This document shows, piece after piece, positions 35,596 to 46,097 of a DNA stretch of 64,000 nucleotides. The notes beneath the pieces were generated by a model. It had not been told where the DNA came from. It did not search any database and saw nothing but the letters and a program-made list of their open reading frames with translations. Each line of letters begins with the position of its first letter. Position 1 is the first letter of the stretch. The position numbers were made by a program, and so were the translations under genes. Source of the stretch: Periconia sp. R9002 (Eukaryota > Ascomycota > Dothideomycetes > Pleosporales > Periconiaceae); the NCBI GenBank assembly GCA_023627715.1, contig JAMAHW010000037.1, positions 62,001 through 126,000 of the forward strand, given 5' to 3'.

Positions 35596-36853
35596 CTAGT
35601 CCTCCATATCCACATCCTCATCTGCCGGTCCGTTCGACTTGGAATTTGATTTTGGCACGGATGCCTCCTTGTCGATCATTTGCCGGGATACGGAAACGAT
35701 GTTGTCTTCGATCAATCGCTGGCCGACGTCCTCGAGATCTGAATTGCATTAGTACGGGCATATACTTAAGTGAAGGATGTGAAAAGTGCGTACGCTTCTT
35801 TGGGTCTACTTTGCCGACGTATCGAGTTTTCAGCTGGTCCTTAGTCAACTCCGTCTCCTCCTTCACTCTCTTCTCGTAGCCCTCGGCCAGGGATACTAAT
35901 TTCTGAAGACTGTCCTTGTTTCGCTCGCCCTCACCCCGGAAGTCGTTCATCATAAGCGCCTCGGTCCATACATGCTTGTGAAGATTCATCAACATGTTCT
36001 CCTCCAACGCCGTTTTCCTGTAGTTGATGCCGATAGAGTAGTAGTGGCGGTTCAGACCGTGAATCAGTGCCTGAATAGATGGCTTGTTTAGATGACCGAC
36101 GTTGGAGGTGGTTTGGCGGGGTTCGTGGCCCATCATGAGCGTTTGCGGGTTGATGAGGCGGAAGGCGTCAATAACGACTTTGCCCTTGACGGACTGTATA
36201 GGATCAACGACCACGGCGACGGCACGAGGGGTGAGCTGCTCGAAGGATTGTTGAGTGTTTATATCGACCGATGACAGCCAGCAGCCGAAACCTGGATGTG
36301 AGTGATACCAGCCGACCACGGTTTCTTGTCTGATACGAGTTAGTGGGGTAACATGAGAAAGCGAAGAGTGACCACATACCGTCCTGTTTGTCGCAACATA
36401 TCCATCATTTTGGTCTGGAATACAGGATCAACGGCCTCGACGGAAACGCCGGTTCCAGATTGCGGCATGGCGAATACGTCCACCACGCGCACTGTGTAGT
36501 CATCGACAAACTCTCCCAACATCAGACCCATGACTTCCATAGGCACACCGGCGCGACCGTGCCGCAGCATCTTCAGGAGGGCTAGCGACGAGATGTACAC
36601 GGTTTCCGAGTTGTCGATAAGATTTGTGTCCTACGTGTGTATTTGTCAGTCATGGCATCATTCAGCGTGCATGTGTATAATGATGCGTCCGACCAAGCTA
36701 ATGGCCAGCGGTGATAGCTTCAAGTATTGTATACAAAGCATAACGGCCTTTTATGGTTAGGAGGAAGTGCGGTGCCAAACGTACTTGAGCGGGACCACCA
36801 CCCATGCCATTCATGCTCTGGGCGGCGGCAAGCATGCGACTTAACCGATCCAT
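35596..36853 (-). CDS. rpn11: 26S proteasome deubiquitinase Rpn11
   Basis: The metalloprotease of the proteasome lid that removes ubiquitin chains from substrates during degradation. Exons 36785-36853, 36380-36630, 35794-36329 and 35596-35738 (introns of 154, 50 and 55 bp) join in frame to 332 residues. The protein starts [20 protein letters not shown]. The MPN+/JAMM zinc site is complete: Glu55 in [11 protein letters not shown], then H116-x-H118-x7-S126-x2-D129 in [16 protein letters not shown]. The C-terminal part ([20 protein letters not shown]) is the lid-assembly helix region, with a short acidic tail. Divergent from the Rpd3-type deacetylase gene, 451 bp apart. Identity is certain. Confidence 0.97.
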
Positions 36854-37304
36854 GGTGGGAGGTTTGTTAGCTGGTATTCGAGGCTAAAAGTGTGTACGGA
36901 GTTGAGATGGGTATCGAAGAAGACGGAGGATCGCAATCTAGGGGTGAAGGCGAAGTGATGCGGTAGAGCTTGACTTGACCTGTGGAGGTGTTGACGCCTC
37001 CACCGGTGATGGATGGCGCGGAGCTACAGTTTCTCCGGGGCCGCGCAAGGATGCCGGCTAGCGCTGAATGCGGCCGGGAGCTCTTGCTCTCATTGTTCGG
37101 TGAGCTTTGTGCCCGCCGCTATTCTTCCCACTTATCACTCCGCATTCCCTCTCCTCCACACAGTCCCAGCACCATTTTCTCCACTTCACCTATCTAACAT
37201 ACCGAGGTCTTGCGACCTTCCACTGACCATTTCAAGCTTCTCTTACCACTCGACATTTCCACTCCACTTCCGCATTTGTCGCAAAACCCACCGGCGCGTC
37301 CATC
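36854..37304. other. Divergent promoter, Rpn11 / Rpd3
   Basis: A 451-bp spacer that must carry both promoters. The Rpd3 side is pyrimidine-rich near its start. No gene inside. Confidence 0.6.
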
Positions 37305-39475
37305 ATGGCCGAGGCAGGGACTGCGGGCAGCGCCACCATTGCTAGCAACTCGCTCAATGGTAACACTGTCAACAAAAAGGTGGCCTACTTCTACGACTCA
37401 GATGTCGGCAACTACGCATACGTAGCTGGCCACCCCATGAAACCCCATCGCATACGAATGGCCCACAGTCTTATCATGAACTATGGCCTATATACCAAAA
37501 TGGAGATTTATGTAGGCCACTCTTTCTACCGCAAACTGAGAGATCTAGAGCTGACATTTTGTAGCGTGCTAAACCTGCTTCCAAATACGAAATGACGCAA
37601 TTTCATACCGACGAGTACATCGACTTCCTACACAAGGTCACGCCTGACAACATGGATAACTTCAACAAGGAACAGACCAAGTACAACGTCGGAGATGATT
37701 GTCCTGTATTCGACGGCCTTTTCGAGTTTTGCGGTATCAGCGCTGGTGGAACTATGGAGGGCGCCGCGCGCTTGAACCGAGGCAAGTGCGATGTCGCTGT
37801 CAACTGGGCTGGCGGCCTGCACCACGCAAAGAAGAGTGAAGCTAGCGGCTTCTGCTACGTGAATGGTGAGTCTATACACACGCAGTCGCATGTTTTATTC
37901 GTCATTGACCATCTTTTGTTAGATATTGTCTTGGGCATTCTTGAACTTTTGCGGTACAAGCAGCGCGTGCTTTACATCGATATCGACGTGCACCACGGCG
38001 ACGGTGTAGAGGAAGCTTTCTACACGACCGATCGCGTTATGACCGTGTCCTTCCACAAATACGGCGAATACTTTCCTGGGACCGGTGAACTCCGAGATAT
38101 CGGCGTTCAGCAGGGCAAAAATTACGCAGTCAACTTCCCTCTACGAGACGGCATTACCGATGAGACCTACAAGAACATCTTCGAGCCTGTCATCGAGGCC
38201 GTCATGACGTACTATGGCCCCGAAGCCATCGTCCTCCAGTGCGGCGGTGACAGCTTGTCTGGGGACCGTCTAGGCTGCTTCAACCTCAGCATGGAAGGTC
38301 ATGCTAACTGCGTGACCTATGTCAAAAGCTTTGGTGTGCCAGTCATTGTGCTCGGTGGTGGTGGATATACCATGAGGAACGTCGCCCGAACATGGGCTTT
38401 TGAAACTGGCAAGTTGGTGAACGCTGAGATGACACGGCAACTGCCCTTCAACGACTACTATGAGTATTTCGCACCCGATTACGAGCTAGACGTGCGACCA
38501 TCCAACATGGAGAATTTGAACTCCGTCGATTATCTGCACAAAATCAAGTCTGCTGTGATTGAGAATATCCGCCGCACGGGAAAGCCGTCCGTAGAAGCTT
38601 TCACGAACGTTCCCCAGCAATCACTTCATAGAGGATTGGAGTCCGATGATGAGGATGAAATGGACGACCTAGATGCCGATAAAAACCCCGATGTACGTGT
38701 CACACAGCGCCAGCGCGACCAGCAAGTGGAGGTTGAGGGCGAATTCTACGACGGAAGTGAAGACGAAGATTACGAGAATGGTCTCGGTGTGCGCCGTCAG
38801 CCTGGCCAGAAGCGAAGACGAAATATCATGGACTTCCAAAACCCCCATGCGGTTTCGGATGATGGCGTAGATACGCCCACGACCTCCCGAGGTCTTAATG
38901 GCGAGATTGCGCGGAGTCGGCGATCGGCCTCGCAAACATCATCCGCACAACCTGCTAACGGCACGATCTCGCGAACTCGTACACCTGTAGTGCCTGCGAC
39001 AGAAGTTGCCGACCAGGATGGCGACATTGAAATGGAGGAGGCGGAAGGCACCACCCTCCCGGCGACAGAAACTCGTAAGTAATCCCACGACCTCCTTGCT
39101 CTAAAATACTCACAATCCGACTCAGGTCGCACACTGTCCCCCAAACCTATTCCGTCACCACCAGAATCTCCAAGCGCGCCAGCATCGACTACTGTAGCAC
39201 CACCTACAGAAACAGAAACAGCAGAACAAGCACCAACATCGGTGTCTGAACCCGAAACCAAGAAGGAAGTAGTGTCAGTTCCCGGGCCCGCTCAAGCTTC
39301 AACGGAAACAGCTCCCCCAGCCGTGGACGTAGAAATGACTGAAGCTGCTGATACCACTGAAAAGCCGGAGGCTGTTGTCGAGGAGCAGGCCAAAGCCAAG
39401 GAAGAAGGCGAGGCGGAGCGGGATACGGAAAACGTCAAAGGGGAAGTTCGTGCAGAGTTTGCGAAAGACTCATGA
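37305..39475 (+). CDS. rpdA: Class I histone deacetylase Rpd3/RpdA
   Basis: The zinc-dependent lysine deacetylase of Sin3-type corepressor complexes. Exons 37305-37511, 37565-37865, 37923-39074 and 39126-39475 (introns 53, 57 and 51 bp) give 669 residues. The catalytic domain shows the His pair in [20 protein letters not shown] (about 155-156), zinc ligands in [10 protein letters not shown] (D191, H193) and [16 protein letters not shown], and [16 protein letters not shown]. After about residue 430 comes a long acidic, Ser/Thr/Pro-rich extension of roughly 230 residues. This is characteristic of RpdA of filamentous fungi, where the C-terminal extension is required for function in Aspergillus. 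The 57-bp second intron has no stop and a length divisible by three, so an unspliced reading would stay open; splicing restores the conserved CYVNDIVLGI. Confidence 0.96.
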
Positions 39476-40150
39476 TTTTGAGAGGTGCAGGGTTCTGAAC
39501 GGTCATCTAAAATTTTTTTGAAAGCGGTGGGCGTTTACTTGGGTTTTATCGGGGTTGGGTGTCGTTTTGATACCTTTTTAGCATTGCCTGTATTACGTTC
39601 TACTGTGGGCCGGCCACACCACGTACGAATGAAAGTTAGGAAGTACACCTCTCAGTCTAATTTAGTTCAGTCCCATTTGAGTCTGTCTTAAGTCTGTCTT
39701 GGGTCTATCCTGCCCTTTTTTTGCGCATATATATACCTAGGTATCTGCTCATCATTTGGTATCCAGGACTAACCGCTTTTTTGTTCTTATATCCTGGACT
39801 CATTCTGCTGTCCAGTTAGAATTCTGTTATGATAGTTTATAAGTATATATGTTCTCTCATCGTGATTCGAAATCAACTACTAAACAGCCGTTGCTGGTGG
39901 TTCTCCTCAAATGAGGAATACCATCCAATACTTGCTGCATAGAAGGTAGCGTTCTACAATATCACGTGCTCACTTATTTTTCTTTTCAGAATGTTGTCTT
40001 CCAAGTCAATATCCATCCACATATTGATTCATCATTCGTGTACATCAAGTTCGTGAGAAACAACCACATCGTCGGGGTGAAAGAAGGATTGCGGTGTGAG
40101 TTTGTGCTTCTCGATATGATTGACAGAGCAAACGGCAAGACAGCCAGATC
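39476..40150. other. Convergent spacer, Rpd3 / metacaspase
   Basis: AT-rich 3' flanks of two convergent genes, with short near-repeats of AGTCTGTCTTRRGTCT around 39670-39705. No gene is supported. Confidence 0.55.
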
Positions 40151-41250
40151 CTAAATGAGCAATGTCATATTGTCGAGCTCAATATCGACACCACAGCTGA
40201 GCTGAGGAATTTGCTTGTAGTTTCGCTCGTCGAGCAGTTGGCGCGTCATCTGCAGGGTCTGGATTTTTTTAGGTAAGATGGAATGATTGATCGAATACGC
40301 AGGGTTGCGAAACTTACTCTTGCGTAAGTGGGATTCGGATCCTGCCTCATGATTTGCAGGAAAGCCCATGTCTGGTAAATTCCATTAGTATCTCCGCTTA
40401 ATCGCAACAATACGGATGCAGGACGTGATGTCCACAATATACATACCATAGCCCCAGTACTCTCCCCGCCAATACTCGCATCCGCGCTCGTCTGATCATC
40501 TCTACACCCGGAAAACATCGTAACCATCTTCTTCTCGCTCCCATACTGGCCCACAAACTGACCATCTTGCAACCCCTCCTCCTCTTCCTCCTGCTCCCCC
40601 GCATGCCTCAAGCCCCTAAAGAAATCCGTCGCACCAGCCAACAACTGCTTCGCCTCACCGGCCTTGTCGAACGTGAAGCCCCTCGAAAACAACTCATGCG
40701 CCTCCGCGACCAGCTGCGCCCCCTTCCGTACATTGTCGAGCAAGGAAATGCGGCCCTCGGCGTCGGAGCGGTACACGTAGGGTAATTCCACCGCGGAACC
40801 GGAGTGGCAGCAGTCCATGAGGATGAAGAGCGTGCAGTCAGGCGCCATATTGGTAACGAGATGTTCGTGGAGTAGCGTAGAACTGATCTGTCCGTTCCGC
40901 TCCCAATCAACAGGAACGATCGTATCGTCCATACCCGTGCCTCCACGGTTCCCGTCGTAGTCCGGGATTTGTCCCCCGTGGCCTGAGTATTGCAGGAACA
41001 TTGTGCAGCCTGGCTCTGAGACCAGCCAGTCCATGGCTGCGAGGATGTTGTGGCCTGTTGGCCAGTATGGGCTAGAGGGTGAGAGTGCGGCGTTGTCGGA
41101 AAGTATCACGCGGTCTTGGTGCGAGTTGTTGTAGCCACGGGCACTGAGGAACTCGGCGACATTGTCGACGTCGGAGTGGCAACCTTTGAGCTCGTGGTTG
41201 CTGTTGGTGTAATTGATACCGATGAGGAGGGATTTCCTTCTTGGTGACAT
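40151..41250 (-). CDS. Metacaspase without long prodomain
   Basis: A caspase-fold Arg/Lys-specific cysteine peptidase. Exons 40447-41250, 40318-40371 and 40151-40258 (introns 75 and 59 bp, phase 0) give 321 residues. The p20 part begins almost at once (SLLIGINYTNSNHELKGCHSD). The catalytic dyad is His91 in YSGHGG and Cys148 in MDCCHSGS. The p10 part contains MVTMFSGCRDDQTSADA, TWAFLQIMRQDPNPTY and the ending LSCGVDIELDNMTLLI. The Pro/Gln-rich prodomain of type I fungal metacaspases is absent, leaving a bare catalytic domain. It may be a paralogue of a longer metacaspase elsewhere in the genome. Roles in stress response and protein quality control are known for the family; this gene's own role is not shown. 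Confidence 0.92.
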
Positions 41251-41763
41251 CGTGGTTTCTGCGGGATCTCCTTTTTGTTGCGTTTTTGGGGGTGTTTGTC
41301 TCGTGATCAGGTCGCTTTCTCGCGAGCTTTATATTTACTATCGGATCTCACGGCAAGGACTTTATGAAAGCTCGCAGATTCTAGCTCTTCTTGATTTGTA
41401 GTTTGTAGGCTATGAGTGGGGTACTAAAAGTGTTGGTGTTTGGGCTGAATGGTTGAGCTGAGGCGTAGTGGAGATTCGTGGTTGCAGCTGATGCCGATCC
41501 CGAAACGGGAATGGAAACACGTAAAAGCAATCAATGTCTGAGTTCACGTGTAGGCATGAAGAAGCGAAGTCATGCACATGCGATGGTACCTAGCAACCAA
41601 TAGAATCGTATACTACATCAGTGAGTGGGAAAAAAAGCAGAGTGGTTGAATTTGAGTTGCCAAAAGCCGGAATCAGCTTTAACTCCCGCTCCACTTGCCT
41701 CGTGTAAGGTGTGAGATTGCCCGCATTTGAGAAAACCACATGCGCGCAAAAAGAGCAAAAAAA
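41251..41763. other. Spacer, metacaspase promoter side
   Basis: Holds the upstream region of the metacaspase gene and, at its right end, the poly-T termination signal of the tRNA-Phe gene. No gene is supported. Confidence 0.55.
41757..41763 (-). terminator. RNA polymerase III terminator of tRNA-Phe
   Basis: A run of seven T residues (read on the minus strand) immediately after the tRNA discriminator base, the standard Pol III stop. Confidence 0.8.
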
Positions 41764-41865
41764 TGTCGCTTCTGTGGATCGAACACAGTACCTCCAGATA
41801 CCGCACAGGCTTGTGACGACTGAATTAACTTCAGTCTGGCGCTCTCCCAAGTGAGCTAAAGCGAC
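41764..41865 (-). tRNA. tRNA-Phe(GAA): tRNA-Phe (anticodon GAA) with 29-nt intron
   Basis: A full cloverleaf can be folded. The acceptor arm is GTCGCTT with AAGCGAC and discriminator A, the D arm GCTC/GAGC, the anticodon stem CCAGA/TCTGG with loop CTGAAG-A, the variable loop AGGTA, and the T arm CTGTG-TTCGATC-CACAG. Between the anticodon-adjacent purine and the 3' half of the loop lies a 29-nt intron. Its TTCAG can pair with CTGAA of the anticodon loop, the usual shape recognised by the tRNA splicing endonuclease. The mature length is 73 nt before CCA addition. Confidence 0.95.
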
Positions 41866-42302
41866 TTCGACTTTGTTTGATGGAAGAAGTTGATGTTTAA
41901 AAAATATATATCCAGAGTTTTTACAATTCCAGCCATGAGCTACATGACGAAGTGAAACTGAAGGCTGAAAGTGAAGCGAAGTGGGGTGGTTTTTCAGGTG
42001 CTGGAACAGCTAACGCAAGATGGCTAGTGATTTGTGGGCTACCGACAGATGGGATAGCCTGATCGATCAATACGAACGAAATCTATGTGATAGCTTGGTT
42101 GAAATCATCAAAAGTTCATTATAGTGCCACTTTGACCGAGTGAGAGCATGTACACAAGGCTTAGCTGATATCCATCTAAGTCAAAAATTGGTATTTGCTA
42201 CACGAGGAAATCCTCTCAGATTGCAGTTTAATAACAACCTGTGTCGGTTTGACTGAAAATTGAAAAAATTGAACAAAGGATTGCATTTAACCAACGCTCG
42301 GA
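41866..42302. other. Spacer, tRNA-Phe / ExoIII-like nuclease
   Basis: AT-rich spacer; the tRNA 5' flank and the nuclease 3' flank. No gene is supported. Confidence 0.55.
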
Positions 42303-43445
42303 TTATTTGCTATTGGGTTCTAGATTTATATCAATCCATATAGGAACATGATCACTCGGGCCCCTTTCATATTCATTATCGAGGATGCCGACGCCTTTCA
42401 CGCACCCTTCATCCCAACTCTTTTTCCCCACGATGGCGTAATCGACTCTATCACAACTGCTCCCCCATGGCCTGCCCCTGGGGTAGTACGTGTATCGCCT
42501 TTCATCACCATGCATCTTTCGCCAAACATCTATACCATCATATCGAGCTTCAACATCGTTTGCTGTTCCTCCTAGAAATCTCGCGTTGAAATCCGCACGA
42601 TTTAGTGCATGCTGGTGTGGCAACATACGGAGCCTAGGATAACCATCACGGACATCTGGCGCAACATTCATATCACCCATCAGGAGTATATGCCAATCCT
42701 CTTTCTCTAACTTGATGCATTCTTCCATGAGCAGACAATGAAATGTTAATTTTCTGTCGTGACGAGTCCCGAGAATTGCACCTGTGGAAGAACTGCGATA
42801 CGGATTGTCTGTGCCATTCACGGCATAGATGTTGAAAAGAGCAAATTTGGAAGAAGCGCCGACAAGCTCGACAATAGAGACTCGTCCCTCTTTGTCCCAA
42901 TCTACGGTCCGTATTTTGGTCTCGAATCGAGTCAGTATATCAGATCGGATAATGCTGCACACACCATACACTATTCCGTTGCCTCGCAATCCACGCGCGT
43001 TGTGCGGATTGTTCGGAAGAGTGAAGTAGGCGTCGTAAGCGGGTCCTTTAGTAGCCGCGGATCTTTCGAGCGATAGTTTTTCGTTTAAAGCACGCCTTAC
43101 AGCGTCTTGGGTTTTCAAGTCCTGTGATGAAATTTTCACTTCTTGTAAGAAGAGCACAGCTGGCCAATTATGCCGATGCAAAAAAGCACGCAAAGAAGCG
43201 GGAGCCGATGTTTCATTGCCGTCAAACGATACATTGGACTTTCGTTTATTAAAATAAGTTGTAATTGGTCGTTGAAGGAACGGCGAAATGCCATTGACAT
43301 TCCAGGAGAATACTCGCATTGTGAATGTAGTCTCAACTCTAGGCGGCTGTGGGGCCGAAGGCGCAGGTGCGACCGGTTCGTCTTGTATAACGTCGCGGAG
43401 TATTCTCCGCCTCTTTACTGGCGGCGGACTGATGTCTCTGACCAT
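42303..43445 (-). CDS. ExoIII/APE-family endonuclease
   Basis: A Mg-dependent endonuclease/exonuclease/phosphatase-fold protein, most like the ExoIII (AP endonuclease) branch that cuts DNA at abasic sites. A single exon of 380 residues. A basic N-terminal segment (PPPVKRRRILRD) may be a nuclear localisation signal. The catalytic motifs follow in order: FSWNVNGI, FLQEVKIS, LFNIYAVNGTDNPYR, the GDMNVAP active site, a WGSSCDRVDYAIV segment and the terminal PSDHVPIWID with the catalytic His. The zf-GRF domain of Apn2 is absent, so this is a shorter family member. It is divergent from an F-box-like gene, 262 bp apart. A role in base-excision repair is inferred from the family. Confidence 0.87.
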   Translation of the reverse strand: MVRDISPPPVKRRRILRDVIQDEPVAPAPSAPQPPRVETTFTMRVFSWNVNGISPFLQRPITTYFNKRKSNVSFDGNETSAPASLRAFLHRHNWPAVLFLQEVKISSQDLKTQDAVRRALNEKLSLERSAATKGPAYDAYFTLPNNPHNARGLRGNGIVYGVCSIIRSDILTRFETKIRTVDWDKEGRVSIVELVGASSKFALFNIYAVNGTDNPYRSSSTGAILGTRHDRKLTFHCLLMEECIKLEKEDWHILLMGDMNVAPDVRDGYPRLRMLPHQHALNRADFNARFLGGTANDVEARYDGIDVWRKMHGDERRYTYYPRGRPWGSSCDRVDYAIVGKKSWDEGCVKGVGILDNEYERGPSDHVPIWIDINLEPNSK

Positions 43446-43707
43446 ACTTCCACAGTAGTTTCGATCGTATGGCGCAAAGCAATGTAACTAGTGAGCAGAA
43501 AGCTGAAGAATGAAACGTGCAAGCTTTGTGTTACGTATGTACGTCAACGCACCGTTCATAAAACAAGCAAGTGTGCTTATATAATCGCATACTTTATGTT
43601 CACTACAACTACATACACTCAGCACAGGCAGCTTTATACCTTTTGAAATCACTGCTCATAGATCGTGACAATTCAGCAGTTTCTCGACCATCAAAAATTT
43701 ATTGGAG

Positions 43708-44873
43708 ATGTCTATGTTAACGTGAGTATGATTCATACTGGATAAGCTCGTTCTCACACCTAGCATACAGGAAGCCTGATAGGAAACGGCCAGTGAAGGA
43801 TTTGATAGACAATGAAACCGAATTGGATAATTCGGTTGCTCAGTCATCAGGTGGACGACCTGAAGAAATGTGGACTGGCTCAGAATCCAAACGAAAGAAG
43901 AGAATATGCTCTCTCCTAGATCTCCCCGCTGGTATATACCACTTCCCATGAATTATGAATACACTCACAAACATGGAATCTAGAGATCCGCAATCGCATA
44001 TACTACTTCGCTTCTGAACGCACTAATATTCCCACGTGTGCTCCACTTCTCGTTCTTCAGAAAAGAAGATTCACAAGAAAGATACGACCATGGCCTGCCC
44101 CCAATTTCTGGTCATTCCGCCTGTTCTTCGGTCTCACGCAGGTTTGCAGACAGATTCGAGCCGAATATAGATCTATGTGGTTGTCCAATTCAACTGTGCG
44201 AATCAAGTTCCATATGCTTGAACAGTTTCTTGCCGTCTTTCATGGAAGAGAATTAGGTCCCAGGGTACTCACCATATCGTGGAATCCGGACCGCTTAGAG
44301 GAAACTTTCGACAGAAAATTAGGATATCTGTGGTCCATTTCACTCCTTCGTCTCTTCCAGATTCGAATATTTTACGGGATAGAGGTCAGGTTCGCTGTGG
44401 AGCAAACACTCAGCGAGGAGGATGTGACCGTGTGTGAGAAGTGCGCCGGTACTGTCGCACTGGATGATCCAGACTTTACCAAATACGGATCAGAATATTG
44501 TCGCCACGAGTATCTCAACAACGACGTGTTTCTGGACGATAATCAGTGCGTAGTTTATGGTTGTTTCAGGAACGTCAATGACATGCTCCTCCACGATAAT
44601 GTCGAGTGGCTCATTCGGCTTCGAAACCGCAGATTCATCGGCATAACTTTGATGCACAATCTTTATCAAGGTGACGCTGGATATGTTATCTTCCAGATGG
44701 TTTCTGAGCCCGCGATTGAAATTGAAGGCAATGACAATCACATCCTGGCGAAACGTACAAAATTTGTCACTGAGACCCTGGGACTCACGCACGCTAAGTT
44801 TCCGGGGTTGTGGTATTCCATTCTGATTCCAGTTGATTTAGAAGAGGTGCGAGAATGTGCGAGAGGAAGATAG
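43708..44873 (+). CDS. F-box-like fungal protein (spliced)
   Basis: Reconstructed from three exons: 43708-43721 (MSML plus two bases), 43771-43931 and 43984-44873, with introns of 49 and 52 bp. The joins give 354 residues in one frame and restore LLDLPAEIRNRIYYFA (residues 53-68) exactly across the second intron. This is the F-box-like motif that opens many fungal proteins. Further on is LTQVCRQIRAEYR (109-121), also typical of that group, then a variable C-terminal half with the cysteine-bearing segment VTVCEKCAGTV. Such proteins are thought to be SCF ubiquitin-ligase adaptors or their derivatives, but no partner is known. Without splicing, the conserved motif is broken by stops. The protein target is unknown. 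Confidence 0.78.
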
Positions 44874-45372
44874 CTGTGTCAATCATCACCTCAAAATGGG
44901 GAGGTTTGATCAACTCGAACCGGGACCTGGGAGAAAGCCGGATAGCCATTTCGAGTGAGAAGATGTGCAAGCTGCTACCTAAAATCTAGAAACAAGGAAC
45001 TTCAAGCTCATGAGCATTGCCATAATTATCTTTCAAGTATAGCTTCTGAATCCAACGTCACAGTTCAGCGAACCTTATTCAAAGGCAATTAGATTATAAG
45101 GTGAATCCTTCCGTGAATTTTGTTGAATGATCAACTATCGAGTAGTACGAGTTAACAAATACATTCGTTTGATCCTGATGGTGGTAGAAGGACTTGGTGC
45201 ATCTGAGGTTGACATGGCTGCATGGCACCCTCGCTAGTCCAAAAGTGGGTTAGTATTTTAGCGACGCACACTTCGAAATCCTCGAACTTTCGGCACCCAT
45301 CGACACGACCGACCACACGCCGCCGACGACCACCTAACCTCCCACGCAAATAACCCCCGACAATCTGCTACA
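44874..45372. other. Spacer, promoter of uL14
   Basis: Includes the uL14 promoter with the TTTAGCGACGCACAC element and a pyrimidine-rich leader. No gene is supported. Confidence 0.55.
45257..45271 (+). promoter_or_regulatory. Putative ribosomal-protein promoter element (uL14 copy)
   Basis: TTTAGCGACGCACAC, about 115 nt before the uL14 ATG, comparable in sequence and distance to the eS21 copy. Confidence 0.33.
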
Positions 45373-46097
45373 ATGGCCTCCAAACGCGGGTATGTTCTCG
45401 ACGCATTCCAACGACTGCACCGCTCTTCGTAGCGGAGGTGAGGGTTCCTGGATGGAGACTGACAAAATCGCAGCGCTGCCACTGGCAACAAGCTCAAGAT
45501 GACTCTCGCCCTCCCTGTGTACGTCTCCCCTCGAATCACGATGCGCCCGCCGAATGCTCGAACCAGAAAGAAAACGAGTGTGGAAATGCAGGAATAGAGA
45601 AGGCATGCTAACGGTAAACAGCGGTGCCGTGATGAACTGCGCCGACAACTCTGGCGCCCGTAACCTGTACATCATCTCCGTCAAGGGTATCGGTGCGCGC
45701 CTGAACCGTCTCCCGGCCGCTGGTGTCGGTGACATGGTCATGGCCACCGTCAAGAAGGGAAAGCCCGAACTCAGGAAGAAGGTCATGCCCGCGGTCGTCG
45801 TCCGACAGAGCAAGCCCTGGAGGAGGGGTGACGGTGTCTTCCTGTACTTCGAGGACAACGCCGGTGTGGTGAGTGGCACAATAGAATCAAAGGTTGTTGA
45901 TGGGATTGGAGGCTGATAGTGGGCATACAGATTGTCAACCCCAAGGGTGAAATGAAGGGCTCTGCCATCACTGGCCCTGTCGGAAAGGAGGCTGCCGAGC
46001 TCTGGCCGGTAAGTTTGGACACGCTCATGTTGACGTGAGAATGTCAATGGCTAACGAGACGCAGCGTATTGCCAGCAACTCTGGTGTCGTGATGTGA
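45373..46097 (+). CDS. rpl23: 60S ribosomal protein uL14 (L23)
   Basis: A large-subunit protein at the subunit interface, involved in bridges with the small subunit. Five exons: 45373-45389, 45474-45518, 45622-45868, 45931-46008 and 46065-46097 (introns 84, 103, 62 and 56 bp, branch sites GCTAAC visible in the second and fourth). The product has 139 residues, the usual length. Conserved stretches are [59 protein letters not shown] and the terminal [12 protein letters not shown]. The very short first exon (five codons plus two bases) is typical for such genes. Identity is certain. Confidence 0.97.
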
